From NCBI RefSeq assembly GCF_039962115.1, contig NZ_JAMPKJ010000008.1:1-64000 (forward strand): a DNA stretch of 64,000 bases, written 5' to 3'. The number at the start of each line of letters is the position of its first letter. The first letter of the stretch is position 1. Below the pieces are notes generated by a model. That model saw only the letters and a program-made list of their open reading frames with translations, had not been told where the DNA came from and searched no databases. Source of the DNA: Funiculus sociatus GB2-C1 (lineage in GTDB: Bacteria; Cyanobacteriota; Cyanobacteriia; Cyanobacteriales; FACHB-T130). Below, one piece after another: positions 47,988-57,066 of this stretch. Made by a program: the position numbers and the translations under genes.

Positions 47988-48263
47988 TTAATGACCTATC
48001 ATCCAAGGGCGTGCATGATGATGATTGTGGTACTTAGAGGATGATGGTTCTGTTGCTTGCGATCGCTTCGCTATCGTTGGTTCTGCACTTTGCTCCACCC
48101 GCCGCCGTAAAGCCGAAGGTGTTGTAATCAGTCCTGGTGCTGAGTAAACCCGTTTGGAGATGCGATCGCAAGTAGGACACAGCTTAGGATTAAGCGCTTC
48201 ACTCATCTTCAACCATTCCTCAAAAACACCGCAGCTTTCACATCGAAATTCGTAAAGTGGCAT
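47988..48263 (-). CDS. fmdB: FmdB-like zinc-ribbon protein
   Basis: 91 aa. The N-terminal half is the FmdB/CxxC zinc ribbon: MPLYEFRCESCGVFEEW with Cys8, Cys11, Cys29 and Cys32 (LCPTC). The tail is Ser/His-rich (KYHNHHHARPW). FmdB was first described as a putative regulator of formamidase, and here it lies 105 bases downstream of fmdA on the same strand, which supports that link. The biochemical role is unproven. Confidence 0.85.
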   Translation of the reverse strand: MPLYEFRCESCGVFEEWLKMSEALNPKLCPTCDRISKRVYSAPGLITTPSALRRRVEQSAEPTIAKRSQATEPSSSKYHNHHHARPWMIGH

Positions 48264-48312
48264 AACTTTATAATCTCCGTATTAGACATTTTTAGCGGAT
48301 TGAAACAGCGCT

Positions 48313-48351
48313 GGAAAGTTGGAGGTTAAAAATTCTAACCTTCAACCTTCC
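48313..48351 (-). terminator. Hairpin between fmdA and fmdB
   Basis: Sixteen-base arms (48313-48328 and 48336-48351) pair with one mismatch and one G-T pair around a 7-base loop, 17 bases past the fmdA stop. It could attenuate readthrough into fmdB. Confidence 0.55.
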
Positions 48352-48368
48352 AATTTTCTAACCTTCAA

Positions 48369-49556
48369 CTAAGTTGGCAGAACATTCCGTTCAAAAATTG
48401 CCGTTGGAACCGCAATCGTACAACAAGCATTTGGAATATCTACAATCCCACTAATTCGACCTTCACAGGGTGCCGAACCCAACAACAAATACATCTGTTC
48501 GCCCGTGTAACCAAACTTTTTGAAGTACTCAATAGCATTTAAACAAGCCCGCCTATAAGCAACGTGAGCATCCAGGTAATATTGTTTACCTGTAAATTCG
48601 TCAACTGAAATTCCCTCAAACACTAAATACTCTGAGTAACGAGGTTCAACTGGCCCCGGCTTAAAAATAGGGTTAGTTAGCGCGTACTTTTCTACACCAC
48701 CCTTAATTAATTCCACATGAAGATCGATGTACCCAGCCATCTCAATTGCGCCACAAAATGAGATTTCGCCGTCACCTTGGGAAAAATGAATATCTCCCAT
48801 TGAAAGTTTCGCGCCTTCAACATAAACGGGGAAGTAAATCCGCGAACCTTTTGACAAATTTTTGATATCGCAGTTTCCACCATGTTCGCGGGGTGGAACA
48901 GTGCGTGCTGCTTCTTTCGCCACTCGGTCATATTCTGCACCTTTCAACGATCCAAGAATGGCATTTTTCGGGTTTGGTAATTCTGCCAAAGCAGGAATTT
49001 CCGGTTTCCAAACCGGGCCCCCACTTGCTACCAGTTCAGCTTCTCGTTTGTTCCACTTCGCTAACAGTTCGTGGGAGGGGGCGCAACCAATCAAACCAGG
49101 GTGTGGAATTCCCGCAAATTTCACATCGGGAATATGACGGGATTTTGTATAAATTCCTTGAATATCCCAGATTGCTTTCTGTGCTGTTGGATAGTGATCT
49201 GTGAGGAAACCGCCGCCATTTTCTCTGGCAAAAATACCAGTAAAACCCCATTCGTAATCGGGAAGTGTTCCCACGTCCAACAGGTCAACTACAAGAATAT
49301 CTCCCGGTTCGGCACCATTAACATGAATTGGCCCGCTCAAAACATGAACAACTGACAAATCTACATCTCGAACATCGTCAGAACTATCATTGTTTCCAAT
49401 TTGTCCGTCTGTCCAATCTTTGCATTCTATGCGGAATACATCGCCAGGATTAACAGAAACTACTGCCGGAATATCAGGATGCCAGCGATTATGACCAACG
49501 ATATCCTGTTCTGTAAATGGCTTTTTTAGGTCTACTTTGAAGAGAACTTCAGGCAT
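48369..49556 (-). CDS. fmdA: Formamidase (acetamidase/formamidase family)
   Basis: Hydrolyses formamide to formate and ammonia. 395 aa. Motifs of the family: MPEVLFKVDLKKPFTEQ at the start, HNRWHPDIPAVVSVNPGDVFRIECKDWTDGQIGNNDSSDDVRD, IHVNGAEPGDILVVDLLDVG, and SMGDIHFSQGDGEISFCGAIEMAG, which contains the conserved Asp/His and Glu-x-x-x-Cys region. Cytoplasmic, ammonia-yielding. The gene is preceded by a perfect 40-base palindrome and two overlapping NtcA-type sites, fitting nitrogen control. Confidence 0.92.
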   Translation of the reverse strand: MPEVLFKVDLKKPFTEQDIVGHNRWHPDIPAVVSVNPGDVFRIECKDWTDGQIGNNDSSDDVRDVDLSVVHVLSGPIHVNGAEPGDILVVDLLDVGTLPDYEWGFTGIFARENGGGFLTDHYPTAQKAIWDIQGIYTKSRHIPDVKFAGIPHPGLIGCAPSHELLAKWNKREAELVASGGPVWKPEIPALAELPNPKNAILGSLKGAEYDRVAKEAARTVPPREHGGNCDIKNLSKGSRIYFPVYVEGAKLSMGDIHFSQGDGEISFCGAIEMAGYIDLHVELIKGGVEKYALTNPIFKPGPVEPRYSEYLVFEGISVDEFTGKQYYLDAHVAYRRACLNAIEYFKKFGYTGEQMYLLLGSAPCEGRISGIVDIPNACCTIAVPTAIFERNVLPT

Positions 49557-49629
49557 TGTCTTTCCCTTTTGTTTTGTATGGGTTTAACCTGAGAGAGTTA
49601 ACGGTTTTGGAGCTTATATCATGTTTGAG

Positions 49630-49669
49630 ATATTTTTTGTGCTTTTTTGTAAAAAAGCACAAAAAATAT
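49630..49669. promoter_or_regulatory. Perfect 40-base palindrome upstream of fmdA
   Basis: The arms are 19 bases (49630-49648 and 49651-49669) with a 2-base centre, perfectly complementary and AT-rich with a GTGC/GCAC core. It starts 74 bases before the fmdA ATG. Read on the minus strand it is not followed by a T run, so an operator or a 5'-leader hairpin is more likely than a terminator. Confidence 0.6.
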
Positions 49670-49754
49670 AAAACTATGTATTGCATCAATTTTTATTAAT
49701 GCTTAGCTGGTAAGCTGACAGAAAATATTTAAAAATAAAATTTTTTATCTGGCT

Positions 49755-49776
49755 GTAGTAAAGTATACAAATGTAC
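49755..49776. promoter_or_regulatory. Two overlapping NtcA-type palindromes in the fmdA-kinase gap
   Basis: GTA-N8-TAC at 49755-49768 and again at 49763-49776, overlapping by 6 bases. On the minus strand a TAN3T-type -10 lies at 49722-49727 (27 bases away) or 49732-49737 (17 from the nearer site and 25 from the farther one), so neither spacing is exactly canonical. The sites could act on fmdA, on the divergent kinase-ureD unit, or on both. Confidence 0.5.
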
Positions 49777-50180
49777 TTTATACTTTTTATATTAATAAAA
49801 GTAAACAAACTGAGTAAAAATATAAAGAAAAGGTTGTTTTTTCGCTAGTATGCAGGAAAATAGTTTAATAGAAAAAGGATTTTCGGTTAAAGTTAGTTTG
49901 CAGGGAGCCATAGTCCCAGTATTTTTGAAACCTTAATAAGAATATTTTTTGGCTAAACCTTGAGTTGGTATTAGGAAATCCGGATACTCAAGAGTATTGG
50001 CCGAAAAATTTTACCTAGTATGGCATAGAGAAACAAGATGGTTCACAATCGAGGAATCAGCGATCGCCATCGTTCGTTAAAATGCTATAACCACTTCACC
50101 CCTACAGAAGCTAAACTGTGGAAAGCCTTCAAAGATATTACCCCTCGTGCGACATCACGCGGCACCCAGTTAAATCGAAA
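49777..50180. other. AT-rich upstream region of the kinase-ureD unit
   Basis: No credible gene apart from an alternative upstream start of the kinase. AT-rich to about 49860, followed by mixed sequence. No further GTA-N8-TAC site was found. Confidence 0.4.
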
Positions 50181-52292
50181 ATGTTACAGCGGCTGCAAAA
50201 GCTTAAACCAAAGCTGCTAATTTTTACCTTTGGAGCATCATTACTGCCAGTCATGTTCCTGAGTGCTGTGGCGTGGCGATTTGTGCAGCAGCCGCTTGTT
50301 GACTTAGAAAAAACCAGGCTCGACGATCAAGTATTAGCCTTTCGCGGATACACAGCTGCTACTGAGAAAGGGTTACAAAATTTATCCTCAGGCTATGCGC
50401 TTTGGAGCGATCTGTTTAATGCCATTAGGCAGAAAGATCGGAATTGGATCAAAAAAGAGGTATCAGATCAACTCCTGCTGTCTACCGATGTAGATGCGGT
50501 GGAAGTGATTAGTAGTTCTGGAGAGGTTTTGGGAGAGCGGGGTGACGCTTTGCGGATTCCTACTGTGGTTGAACGAGTCAGAGCCTTAACCACAACTGGC
50601 AAGTTTGAGGCGGAATTGATTGATACTAGATCGAATCAAATGTTGCTGCTATCAGTAGCGCCCATCTACCGCAGCGACGCTACAGGTAAATCACCCGGAA
50701 CTTTGATTTTGGGTCAGAATTTAGATGAAGTGTGGTTGCGTAAATTTCTCAATTTCTCCCAACCAACTACTAAGCTAAAAATCATTTCTTTAGATGGTAA
50801 GCCGCTAGTTTCTAGCTATGCCCAAGCCAACATCGACTCTTGGGAAACGACTAATTTAAAGTCGCAGGTATTACCGCAAATTAAAAAAGGCGAACCAGTT
50901 TATCGAATTGAACCGGGGTCTGGTTTGAATACAATTTATGCTCCCATCACTTCGGGAGATAAACCTATAGCAATTGCCAAAATTCAGATTGTCTCCAAGT
51001 ATTTTAATCAAGCATCCATCAACCTCAGCCGCGCGATCGCGGTTGGGTTGGTTTTAGCTATTATGCTTTCAGTAGCGATCGCGCATCTACTTTACAAACA
51101 AATCGGCCAACCGATTATCCAACTAGCAGAACGTAGCAAAACCCTAGCTGCTGGCGATTTGAGTTCCCCAATTCCCGGTATTCATGCAGGTGGAGAACTC
51201 AGTCAACTTGCTAATGCCTATCAAGAAATGGCCCAAGCGCTCAAAACTCTAATTGACAACCTAGAGCATCGAGTTGCAGAACGCACTCAGGAACTAGAGC
51301 AAGCGCGTCAAACATTAGAAGACCGAGTGCATAAGCGAACGCACGAGCTTTGGAAAAAGAATTACCAATTGCAGCAAACTCAGGATCGACTAGAGCATCT
51401 TAACAAGGAATTAACTATCAAAGCTGAACAATTGAGCCAAGCCTTATCTCAGTTAAAAACAGCACAATCTCAACTGATTCAAACTGAAAAAATGTCTGGT
51501 TTAGGTCAATTAGTTGCGGGAATTGCTCACGAGTTTAACAATCCTATTAATTTTATCTACGCCAACCTAGTTTATGTCAATGGTTACACAGAAGAGTTAC
51601 TTGAACTCATAAACCTATACGAAAAACGCTACCCAGATCCGGAAATTAAAGAACATACAGAAGCAATTGATCTGGATTTTTTAACCACCGATCTGCCTAA
51701 AGTAATAGGTTCAATGAGGTCAGGCGCTGACCGAGTTCGGGAGATTGTCCAGTGCTTGCAAAACTTCTCCCGCCTCGACCAATCCGGTATCAAGCGTGTT
51801 AATATTCACGAGGGAATTGATAACACATTGCTGATTTTGCAGCATCGCTTACATTCTTCAGGCGACAGCATAGAAGGCGACAGTCTCAATATTGAAGTGA
51901 TTAAGCAATACGGTAACTTGCCATTAGTGGAATGTTATCCGGCGCAGCTAAATCAGGTCTTTATGAATATCCTTGTCAATGCCATTGATGAATTAAAAAA
52001 TCTCAAACCCCACCCTAATAAACAAATTACTATTAATACGGAAGTTGGGGAAAGAAACCAAATCTTAATTACAATCAAAGATAACGGTTCTGGTATTCCT
52101 TTAAAAATTCAGTCGAAGGTGTTTGACCCATTCTTCACAACAAAACCTGTTGGCAAAGGCGTAGGTTTAGGATTAACGGTTTCCTATGAGATTATCGAAC
52201 AGCATCAAGGAAAAATTAAAATAATTTCTGAACCAGGACAGGGAACAGAAGTAGTAATTGAGTTACCGCAGGAAATTAAACAATACAGTTGA
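50181..52292 (+). CDS. Sensor histidine kinase with extracytoplasmic CHASE4-like domain and HAMP
   Basis: 703 aa from ATG 50181 (an in-frame ATG at 50118 would add 21 residues). Membrane helix ~12-30, then an extracellular CHASE4-like sensor (FRGYTAATEKGLQNLSSGYALWSDLFNAI). A second membrane helix (AIAVGLVLAIMLSVAIAHLL), a HAMP domain, a coiled coil and the kinase core follow: phospho-His at 450 (AGIAHEFNNP), N box FMNILVNAIDEL, G1 DNGSGIP and G2 GKGVGLGLTVSY. No receiver domain. It ends 34 bases before ureD, so kinase and ureD are likely cotranscribed. Close paralog of the kinase at 54926-56617. Confidence 0.88.
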   Translation: MLQRLQKLKPKLLIFTFGASLLPVMFLSAVAWRFVQQPLVDLEKTRLDDQVLAFRGYTAATEKGLQNLSSGYALWSDLFNAIRQKDRNWIKKEVSDQLLLSTDVDAVEVISSSGEVLGERGDALRIPTVVERVRALTTTGKFEAELIDTRSNQMLLLSVAPIYRSDATGKSPGTLILGQNLDEVWLRKFLNFSQPTTKLKIISLDGKPLVSSYAQANIDSWETTNLKSQVLPQIKKGEPVYRIEPGSGLNTIYAPITSGDKPIAIAKIQIVSKYFNQASINLSRAIAVGLVLAIMLSVAIAHLLYKQIGQPIIQLAERSKTLAAGDLSSPIPGIHAGGELSQLANAYQEMAQALKTLIDNLEHRVAERTQELEQARQTLEDRVHKRTHELWKKNYQLQQTQDRLEHLNKELTIKAEQLSQALSQLKTAQSQLIQTEKMSGLGQLVAGIAHEFNNPINFIYANLVYVNGYTEELLELINLYEKRYPDPEIKEHTEAIDLDFLTTDLPKVIGSMRSGADRVREIVQCLQNFSRLDQSGIKRVNIHEGIDNTLLILQHRLHSSGDSIEGDSLNIEVIKQYGNLPLVECYPAQLNQVFMNILVNAIDELKNLKPHPNKQITINTEVGERNQILITIKDNGSGIPLKIQSKVFDPFFTTKPVGKGVGLGLTVSYEIIEQHQGKIKIISEPGQGTEVVIELPQEIKQYS

Positions 52293-52326
52293 TAATATTA
52301 AATCTATCAGCAATCAGCAATTAACA

Positions 52327-53151
52327 ATGAACGCTGGATGGCATGGCAAACTTAACTTAGTGTACGCTCAACGGGGAGGTACTACCCAGCTAATCCACTC
52401 TCAACATCAAGCGCCCCTGAAGGTGCAGCGACCGTTTTATCCTGAAGGAGAAGAGGTTTGTCATAGTGTGATTTTGCATACAGCTGGGGGAGTTGTGGGA
52501 GGCGATCGCTTATCCATCAACTTGCACCTCGAAGACAATGCACGAACCTTAATCACCACAGCAGCCGCAGGTAAAATTTATCGCAGTAATGGGCTACAGG
52601 CAAGACAAAATATTGAAATTGAGGTAAATGCTGGTGCTGGTGTGGAGTGGCTACCGCAGGAAACTATTATTTTTGATGGTGCGATTTATCGACAAGACTT
52701 GAGAGTAGAATTAGCTCTAGGAGCAACCTGGCTCGGTTGGGAGATTACGCGGTTTGGTCGCAGTGCTAGGGGAGAAAGATTTTGCTCTGGAGAGTGGCGA
52801 TCGCATACCGAAATCTGGCAGCAAGGACACCCCCTCTGGATCGAACGGCTTTGGCTACCCGCAAGCGAAGAAATCTTCAACAGTCCTCACGGCTTGGCAG
52901 GACAGCCAGTTGTCGCCAGTCTCGCTTGGGTGGGACAATCGGTGTCATCGGAAATTGTAGAAAAGGCGCGAAACTTGTGGCAAGGACAACCCCACCAAGC
53001 AGGTGTCACCCGGCTACCGCTTGGATTATTGTGTCGCTATCGTGGTAGTTCTACCGCCCAGGTGCGAAAATGGTTTACAGACATCTGGCATTTGCTGCGT
53101 CTATCTTTTAGCGAACGTCCTGCCTGTATACCTAGAGTTTGGCAGATTTGA
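52327..53151 (+). CDS. ureD: Urease accessory protein UreD (UreH)
   Basis: Scaffold that binds apo-urease and receives nickel from UreE and UreG. 274 aa from ATG 52327 (MNAGWHGKLNLVYAQRGGTTQL), the UreD N-terminus. The open frame back to 52258 overlaps the kinase end and is rejected. Motifs seen: PFYPEGEEVCHSVILHTAGGVVGGDRLSI, KIYRSNGLQARQNIEIEV and WLPQETIIFDGA. It is far from ureEFG (52 kb versus 36 kb). Confidence 0.95.
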   Translation: MNAGWHGKLNLVYAQRGGTTQLIHSQHQAPLKVQRPFYPEGEEVCHSVILHTAGGVVGGDRLSINLHLEDNARTLITTAAAGKIYRSNGLQARQNIEIEVNAGAGVEWLPQETIIFDGAIYRQDLRVELALGATWLGWEITRFGRSARGERFCSGEWRSHTEIWQQGHPLWIERLWLPASEEIFNSPHGLAGQPVVASLAWVGQSVSSEIVEKARNLWQGQPHQAGVTRLPLGLLCRYRGSSTAQVRKWFTDIWHLLRLSFSERPACIPRVWQI

Positions 53152-53199
53152 ACGAACCACTTCAGGCATAGAGAACGCAGAGGAGTTTGAGGGAAATTA

Positions 53200-53502
53200 A
53201 TGCAACTCACGCCACAGGAAAAGGACAAGTTATTGATTTTTACGGCTGCCTTGTTAGCAGAACGCCGCAAGGAAAGAGGCTTAAAGTTGAATTATCCGGA
53301 AGCTATTGCCTATATTTCTGCGGCAATTTTGGAAGGTGCCAGAGATGGACGCACTGTTGCAGATTTAATGAGTTATGGCACAACGCTGCTAACGCGAGAA
53401 GATGTGATGGAAGGTGTATCAGAAATGGTGCATGAAGTGCAGGTGGAAGCAACATTTCCTGATGGCACAAAACTGGTTACAGTTCACAATCCAATTTCTT
53501 AG
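53200..53502 (+). CDS. ureA: Urease gamma subunit
   Basis: 100 aa structural subunit of nickel urease: [50 protein letters not shown], then the strongly conserved [30 protein letters not shown]. The TAG is followed at once by the AGAAGG ribosome site of the next gene. A gap of 48 bases from ureD contains a repeat-like AACGCAGAGG sequence. Confidence 0.98.
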   Translation: MQLTPQEKDKLLIFTAALLAERRKERGLKLNYPEAIAYISAAILEGARDGRTVADLMSYGTTLLTREDVMEGVSEMVHEVQVEATFPDGTKLVTVHNPIS

Positions 53503-53511
53503 AAGGTGTCT

Positions 53512-54294
53512 GTGAGTAATTTAAGAAGCGATTTATATTCAGCCTTCTACTATACAGATCCGGCTCCCATAGTTGAGTTTCTGCAATGGCTAGCTGTTTC
53601 CTATAATGTATCAAATCCGCCACAAATTCTAGATATCGGCTGTGGCCCAGGCCGAATGCTGCCTGAGTTTGCCAAATTAGGCTGGGAAACAACAGGAATG
53701 GAACCCGATCCAGATTATTTTTTCCAAGCTACTCAAGTAGCAGAATCTTGGGAAAACGTAACCGTACAGCCTGGTGGATTTGGTGATATTGATGCAGAAA
53801 AAAAATTCGATATTATTGCCGCCATTAATGGCCCTTTTTACTACTTGCTAAAGCTTGAAGACAGAATTGATGCCTTACAGCGAATGTTTCAATCGCTGAA
53901 ACCTGGGGGTATTATGTTCCTGGCTATGGCTAATTTTTTGTGGATTCTTAAGAATTTTAAACCACAAATTAAGAGGACAACAACTGTCAACGGCAAAAAA
54001 ATTCAACTAGTCGTGAATCACTCTATAGACTTTCATAATAGCATTTTTATTGCTGAAGATATTTTCAGCAATGATATAGAAGAAGAAACGTTTAACATTT
54101 TTAACGACAATCCTGAAGAAATAGTTGACCTTGTTGAAGTTAGTAAGTTTGCCATAATTCAACCTTCTGAGTTGCTGTATTTTGTTCAAAAGACAGGTTT
54201 TAAAAATATCCAAACTTATAACAGTTACAAGGCTAGAAAAAGCGAAAAATTAACGAGTTCGCATATGATGCTTTCTGCTCAAAAACCGATATAG
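53512..54294 (+). CDS. SAM-dependent class I methyltransferase inserted between ureA and ureB
   Basis: 260 aa, predicted Rossmann methyltransferase. Motif I is LDIGCGPGRMLPEF, followed by GMEPDP (acidic loop) and IAAINGPFYYLLKLEDRIDALQRMFQSLKPGGIMFLAM. The GTG at 53512 is preferred to the GTG at 53506 because AGAAGG (53501-53506) sits at ideal spacing. It follows ureA by 9 bases, so it is cotranscribed. Substrate unknown; such genes are not part of the usual urease set. Confidence 0.85.
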   Translation: MSNLRSDLYSAFYYTDPAPIVEFLQWLAVSYNVSNPPQILDIGCGPGRMLPEFAKLGWETTGMEPDPDYFFQATQVAESWENVTVQPGGFGDIDAEKKFDIIAAINGPFYYLLKLEDRIDALQRMFQSLKPGGIMFLAMANFLWILKNFKPQIKRTTTVNGKKIQLVVNHSIDFHNSIFIAEDIFSNDIEEETFNIFNDNPEEIVDLVEVSKFAIIQPSELLYFVQKTGFKNIQTYNSYKARKSEKLTSSHMMLSAQKPI

Positions 54295-54925
54295 AAAATT
54301 TGTAGCGGTAAGTTGAGGGCGTGGCGTTTGAGCAAAAAAAACATGCCAGCTATTTTTCAGTAAATTATATTAGTTAAATTCACCTTTGTGATGTCTACGC
54401 ATAACATACCTCCAACCTGCTGAAAAGGGGGTAATCAACTGACTTTTGTAGACATAAACTGGAACCGTTTCAGGGGTAATGCTTTGTCTTGAATTTCATA
54501 TTATTTAAGAACTGTTTTTTAGAAGTTATTGCTAACAAATAAATTAGCCTTGCTATAGTAAATTGACGCGATTTCAAGGGGAATATTTGTAAAAAAAGGG
54601 TAAATGGAAATTAATGCGCCTTATGAGACGGTAGAAATAAGCGTAGCAAATACGAGTAATGCTCTCACCCCAGAGATTTGAAAAAAATCCGGAATAATCT
54701 GCTGACGGAGGAATATCTGATAAAAGTGTTACAGAAATGATACATAGGGTAAACGCATAAGCAACATTCACCGCTAAACTAAATTAGTCAGAACACATAT
54801 AATACCTATTTGCTAGAAATCTTCTAGCGTTACATCTGTGCAGGGTGCTAGGAAAGTTTCTAATAGGGAAGGCAATTTTTTGTATTGTTCTTTACGTATC
54901 GAATACTGCACCGGAATAATTACCC
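54295..54925. other. Gene-free gap between the methyltransferase and the second kinase
   Basis: 631 bases without a credible gene; the only ORFs are short and unlike known proteins. It contains a 16-base sequence also found before ureG (54317-54332) and inverted ATGTCTAC/GTAGACAT (54391-54398 and 54448-54455). The gap is large for an operon, so ureB-C and the kinase probably have their own promoter here. Confidence 0.4.
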
Positions 54926-56617
54926 ATGAATTTTTTTCTAATTAGAGGGTTGCGCTCTGTCTGGCTCAATTTGCCAATTCGCTGCCGAGGAACTATCATC
55001 CTGGCTATTCCCGTGAGCTGTCTGCTTTTTTCGCTTGGCCCGTTGTCATGGCTGCAAAAGAATACAGTGCAGGCTCATTACCATGTCCAACAAGCGCAGC
55101 AGATACGTTTTGAAACTCATCGCCTGCTCAATGCTTTGGTGGATGCAGAAACAGGTATTCGAGGATACAGTCTCACTCGTCAGCCGGAATTTTTAGAACC
55201 TTATTCAGCAGCGATCGCAACTATTCCTAAATCATTGGACAAACTAAGCGATCGCGTTAAGTATAAAGAGCAGCGTCAACGACTCCAGAAGATTGAAATT
55301 CAGGCGCAGCAACGGATGGAGATGTTAAAGAACACTCTTAACGCTATCAACGATGAAACAACCTCCCCATCTACCCTGAAGAACTTGCTTTTCCAAGGCA
55401 AATCCTTAATGGATGAGACTCGTCGGCAAATCAGTATTTTTCAGGAAGAGGAAGAGCGTCTGCTAAAAGAACGCAACCAGCTTTTAAAGCGCCAGCAGAG
55501 CCTCACTCAGATGACACTGGGTTTATCCGCCATCATTGGCATTATTGGCGCAATTACAGCAGCTTTTCTGTTTGACCGTCTCGATCGAGAACTAAAATTT
55601 CGGGAAGCTGATTTACGCGAACGAGCGATCGCATCTCAAAACCAAGCCGAACAGCTTAATATAACTTTGCAAGAACTACAAGAGGCTCAAGCTCGACTGC
55701 TTCAAACCGACCAACTAATTCAGACAGAAAAGATGTCCAGCCTCGGTCAAATGATTGCAGGCGTTGCTCATGAAATCAACAACCCAGTTACATTTATTCA
55801 CGGCAATTTATCCCACGTCGCTCAATACACCCAAGATTTACTCGACCTTTTGGAACTCTACCAGCGCTATTATGACCAATCAAATCCTGAGATTATCGAG
55901 CTGGCAGAGGCAATTGATTTAGAATTCCTTGCCGAGGATTTACCCAAAATTCTCATATCAATGAAAGTTGGTGCTAATCGTATCCGACAAATCGTTTTGT
56001 CATTGCAAAGCTTCTCCCGGCGAAATGAAACTATTCGGAGAGTTGTTGATATCCACCAAGGCATTGACAGCACCCTACTAATTTTGCAGCATCGTTTGAA
56101 CGCTACCGCCTCGCGTCCCTCTATTGAAATTGTTAAAGAGTATGGCACACTCCCCTTTGTAGAGTGTTACGCCGGATACTTAAACCAAGCGTTTATGAAT
56201 ATTTTAAGTAATGCGATTGATGCTGTTGAGCAATACGAGGTGGAGTTTTCCCCAGACCAAATGAAGCAGCATCCCAGGCGAATCGTGATTCATACACAAT
56301 TGAATCAGGCTAATAGAGACCCTGATGGCGATCGCGTAGCGATTCGGATTATTGATAATGGGCCTGGAATACCAGAAGAGATTAGAGGACGCATATTTGA
56401 CCCGTTTTTCACAACCAAAGCAGTAGGACAGGGGGTGGGATTGGGGCTATCCACTAGCTACCAAATTGTGGTAAATAAGCATGGCGGGGAGCTAAAGTGT
56501 TTTAGCAAACCTGGACAAGGTACAGAATTCTGGATTGAAATCCCAGTGACACCTCCGGCAAATTTATCTGTTGACGATATTAGCTCGTTACATCATTTAC
56601 AAACGTCGTCCATGTAG
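54926..56617 (+). CDS. Sensor histidine kinase with CHASE3 domain
   Basis: 563 aa. Membrane helix ~25-42, then a CHASE3 sensor (RFETHRLLNALVDAETGIRGYSLTRQPEFLEPYSAA), a second helix (SAIIGIIGAITAAFLF), a coiled coil (LREAD...LQEAQARLLQ) and the kinase core: phospho-His 282 in AGVAHEINNP, N box FMNILSNAIDAV, G1 DNGPGIP and G2 GQGVGLGLSTSYQI. The core is closely similar to that of the kinase before ureD (shared QLIQTEKMS and DSTLLILQHRL type segments). No receiver domain. It ends 38 bases before ureB, implying cotranscription with ureBC. Confidence 0.9.
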   Translation: MNFFLIRGLRSVWLNLPIRCRGTIILAIPVSCLLFSLGPLSWLQKNTVQAHYHVQQAQQIRFETHRLLNALVDAETGIRGYSLTRQPEFLEPYSAAIATIPKSLDKLSDRVKYKEQRQRLQKIEIQAQQRMEMLKNTLNAINDETTSPSTLKNLLFQGKSLMDETRRQISIFQEEEERLLKERNQLLKRQQSLTQMTLGLSAIIGIIGAITAAFLFDRLDRELKFREADLRERAIASQNQAEQLNITLQELQEAQARLLQTDQLIQTEKMSSLGQMIAGVAHEINNPVTFIHGNLSHVAQYTQDLLDLLELYQRYYDQSNPEIIELAEAIDLEFLAEDLPKILISMKVGANRIRQIVLSLQSFSRRNETIRRVVDIHQGIDSTLLILQHRLNATASRPSIEIVKEYGTLPFVECYAGYLNQAFMNILSNAIDAVEQYEVEFSPDQMKQHPRRIVIHTQLNQANRDPDGDRVAIRIIDNGPGIPEEIRGRIFDPFFTTKAVGQGVGLGLSTSYQIVVNKHGGELKCFSKPGQGTEFWIEIPVTPPANLSVDDISSLHHLQTSSM

Positions 56618-56655
56618 CTTTGCAAATAAAAAACCTTAAGTGATTGGAGTTTAAT

Positions 56656-56961
56656 ATGATTCCAGGTGAAATCATTGTACAAGACGGAGAAATTGAACTC
56701 AATGCAGGCCGTCCCACCTTCAGAGTAATAATTGCTAATTCAGGCGATCGCCCGATTCAAATTGGTTCCCATTATCACTTTTTTGAAGTAAATGAAGCCT
56801 TAGAATTTGATAGAGAACAAACCAAAGGAATGCGGCTTAATATCCCAGCCGGGACAGCAGTACGCTTTGAACCAGGAGATGAAAAAGAAGTAGAATTAGT
56901 ACCCTTTGCAGGTAGCCGTCAAGTCTACGGCTTCAATGCCAGAATCAACGGTTCGCTATAA
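56656..56961 (+). CDS. ureB: Urease beta subunit
   Basis: 101 aa: [19 protein letters not shown], then [25 protein letters not shown] and the typical [21 protein letters not shown] ribosome site GGAG (56646-56649) with 6-base spacing supports the ATG at 56656; the TTG at 56644 is rejected. Separated from ureA by the methyltransferase and the kinase. Confidence 0.97.
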   Translation: MIPGEIIVQDGEIELNAGRPTFRVIIANSGDRPIQIGSHYHFFEVNEALEFDREQTKGMRLNIPAGTAVRFEPGDEKEVELVPFAGSRQVYGFNARINGSL

Positions 56962-57066
56962 ACTTATAAAACGCTTTCGTAACGCCAAAGATATCGGTAA
57001 GAAACTCCGCGTACCTTTGCGTTAACCTCCCTTGTACCTTTGTGTTAAAAATAAAAGGAGTGAAGC

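Noticed and set aside
54574-54771. 65-residue minus-strand ORF in the gap before the second kinase
   Set aside because: Atypical composition, no ribosome site and no recognisable family.
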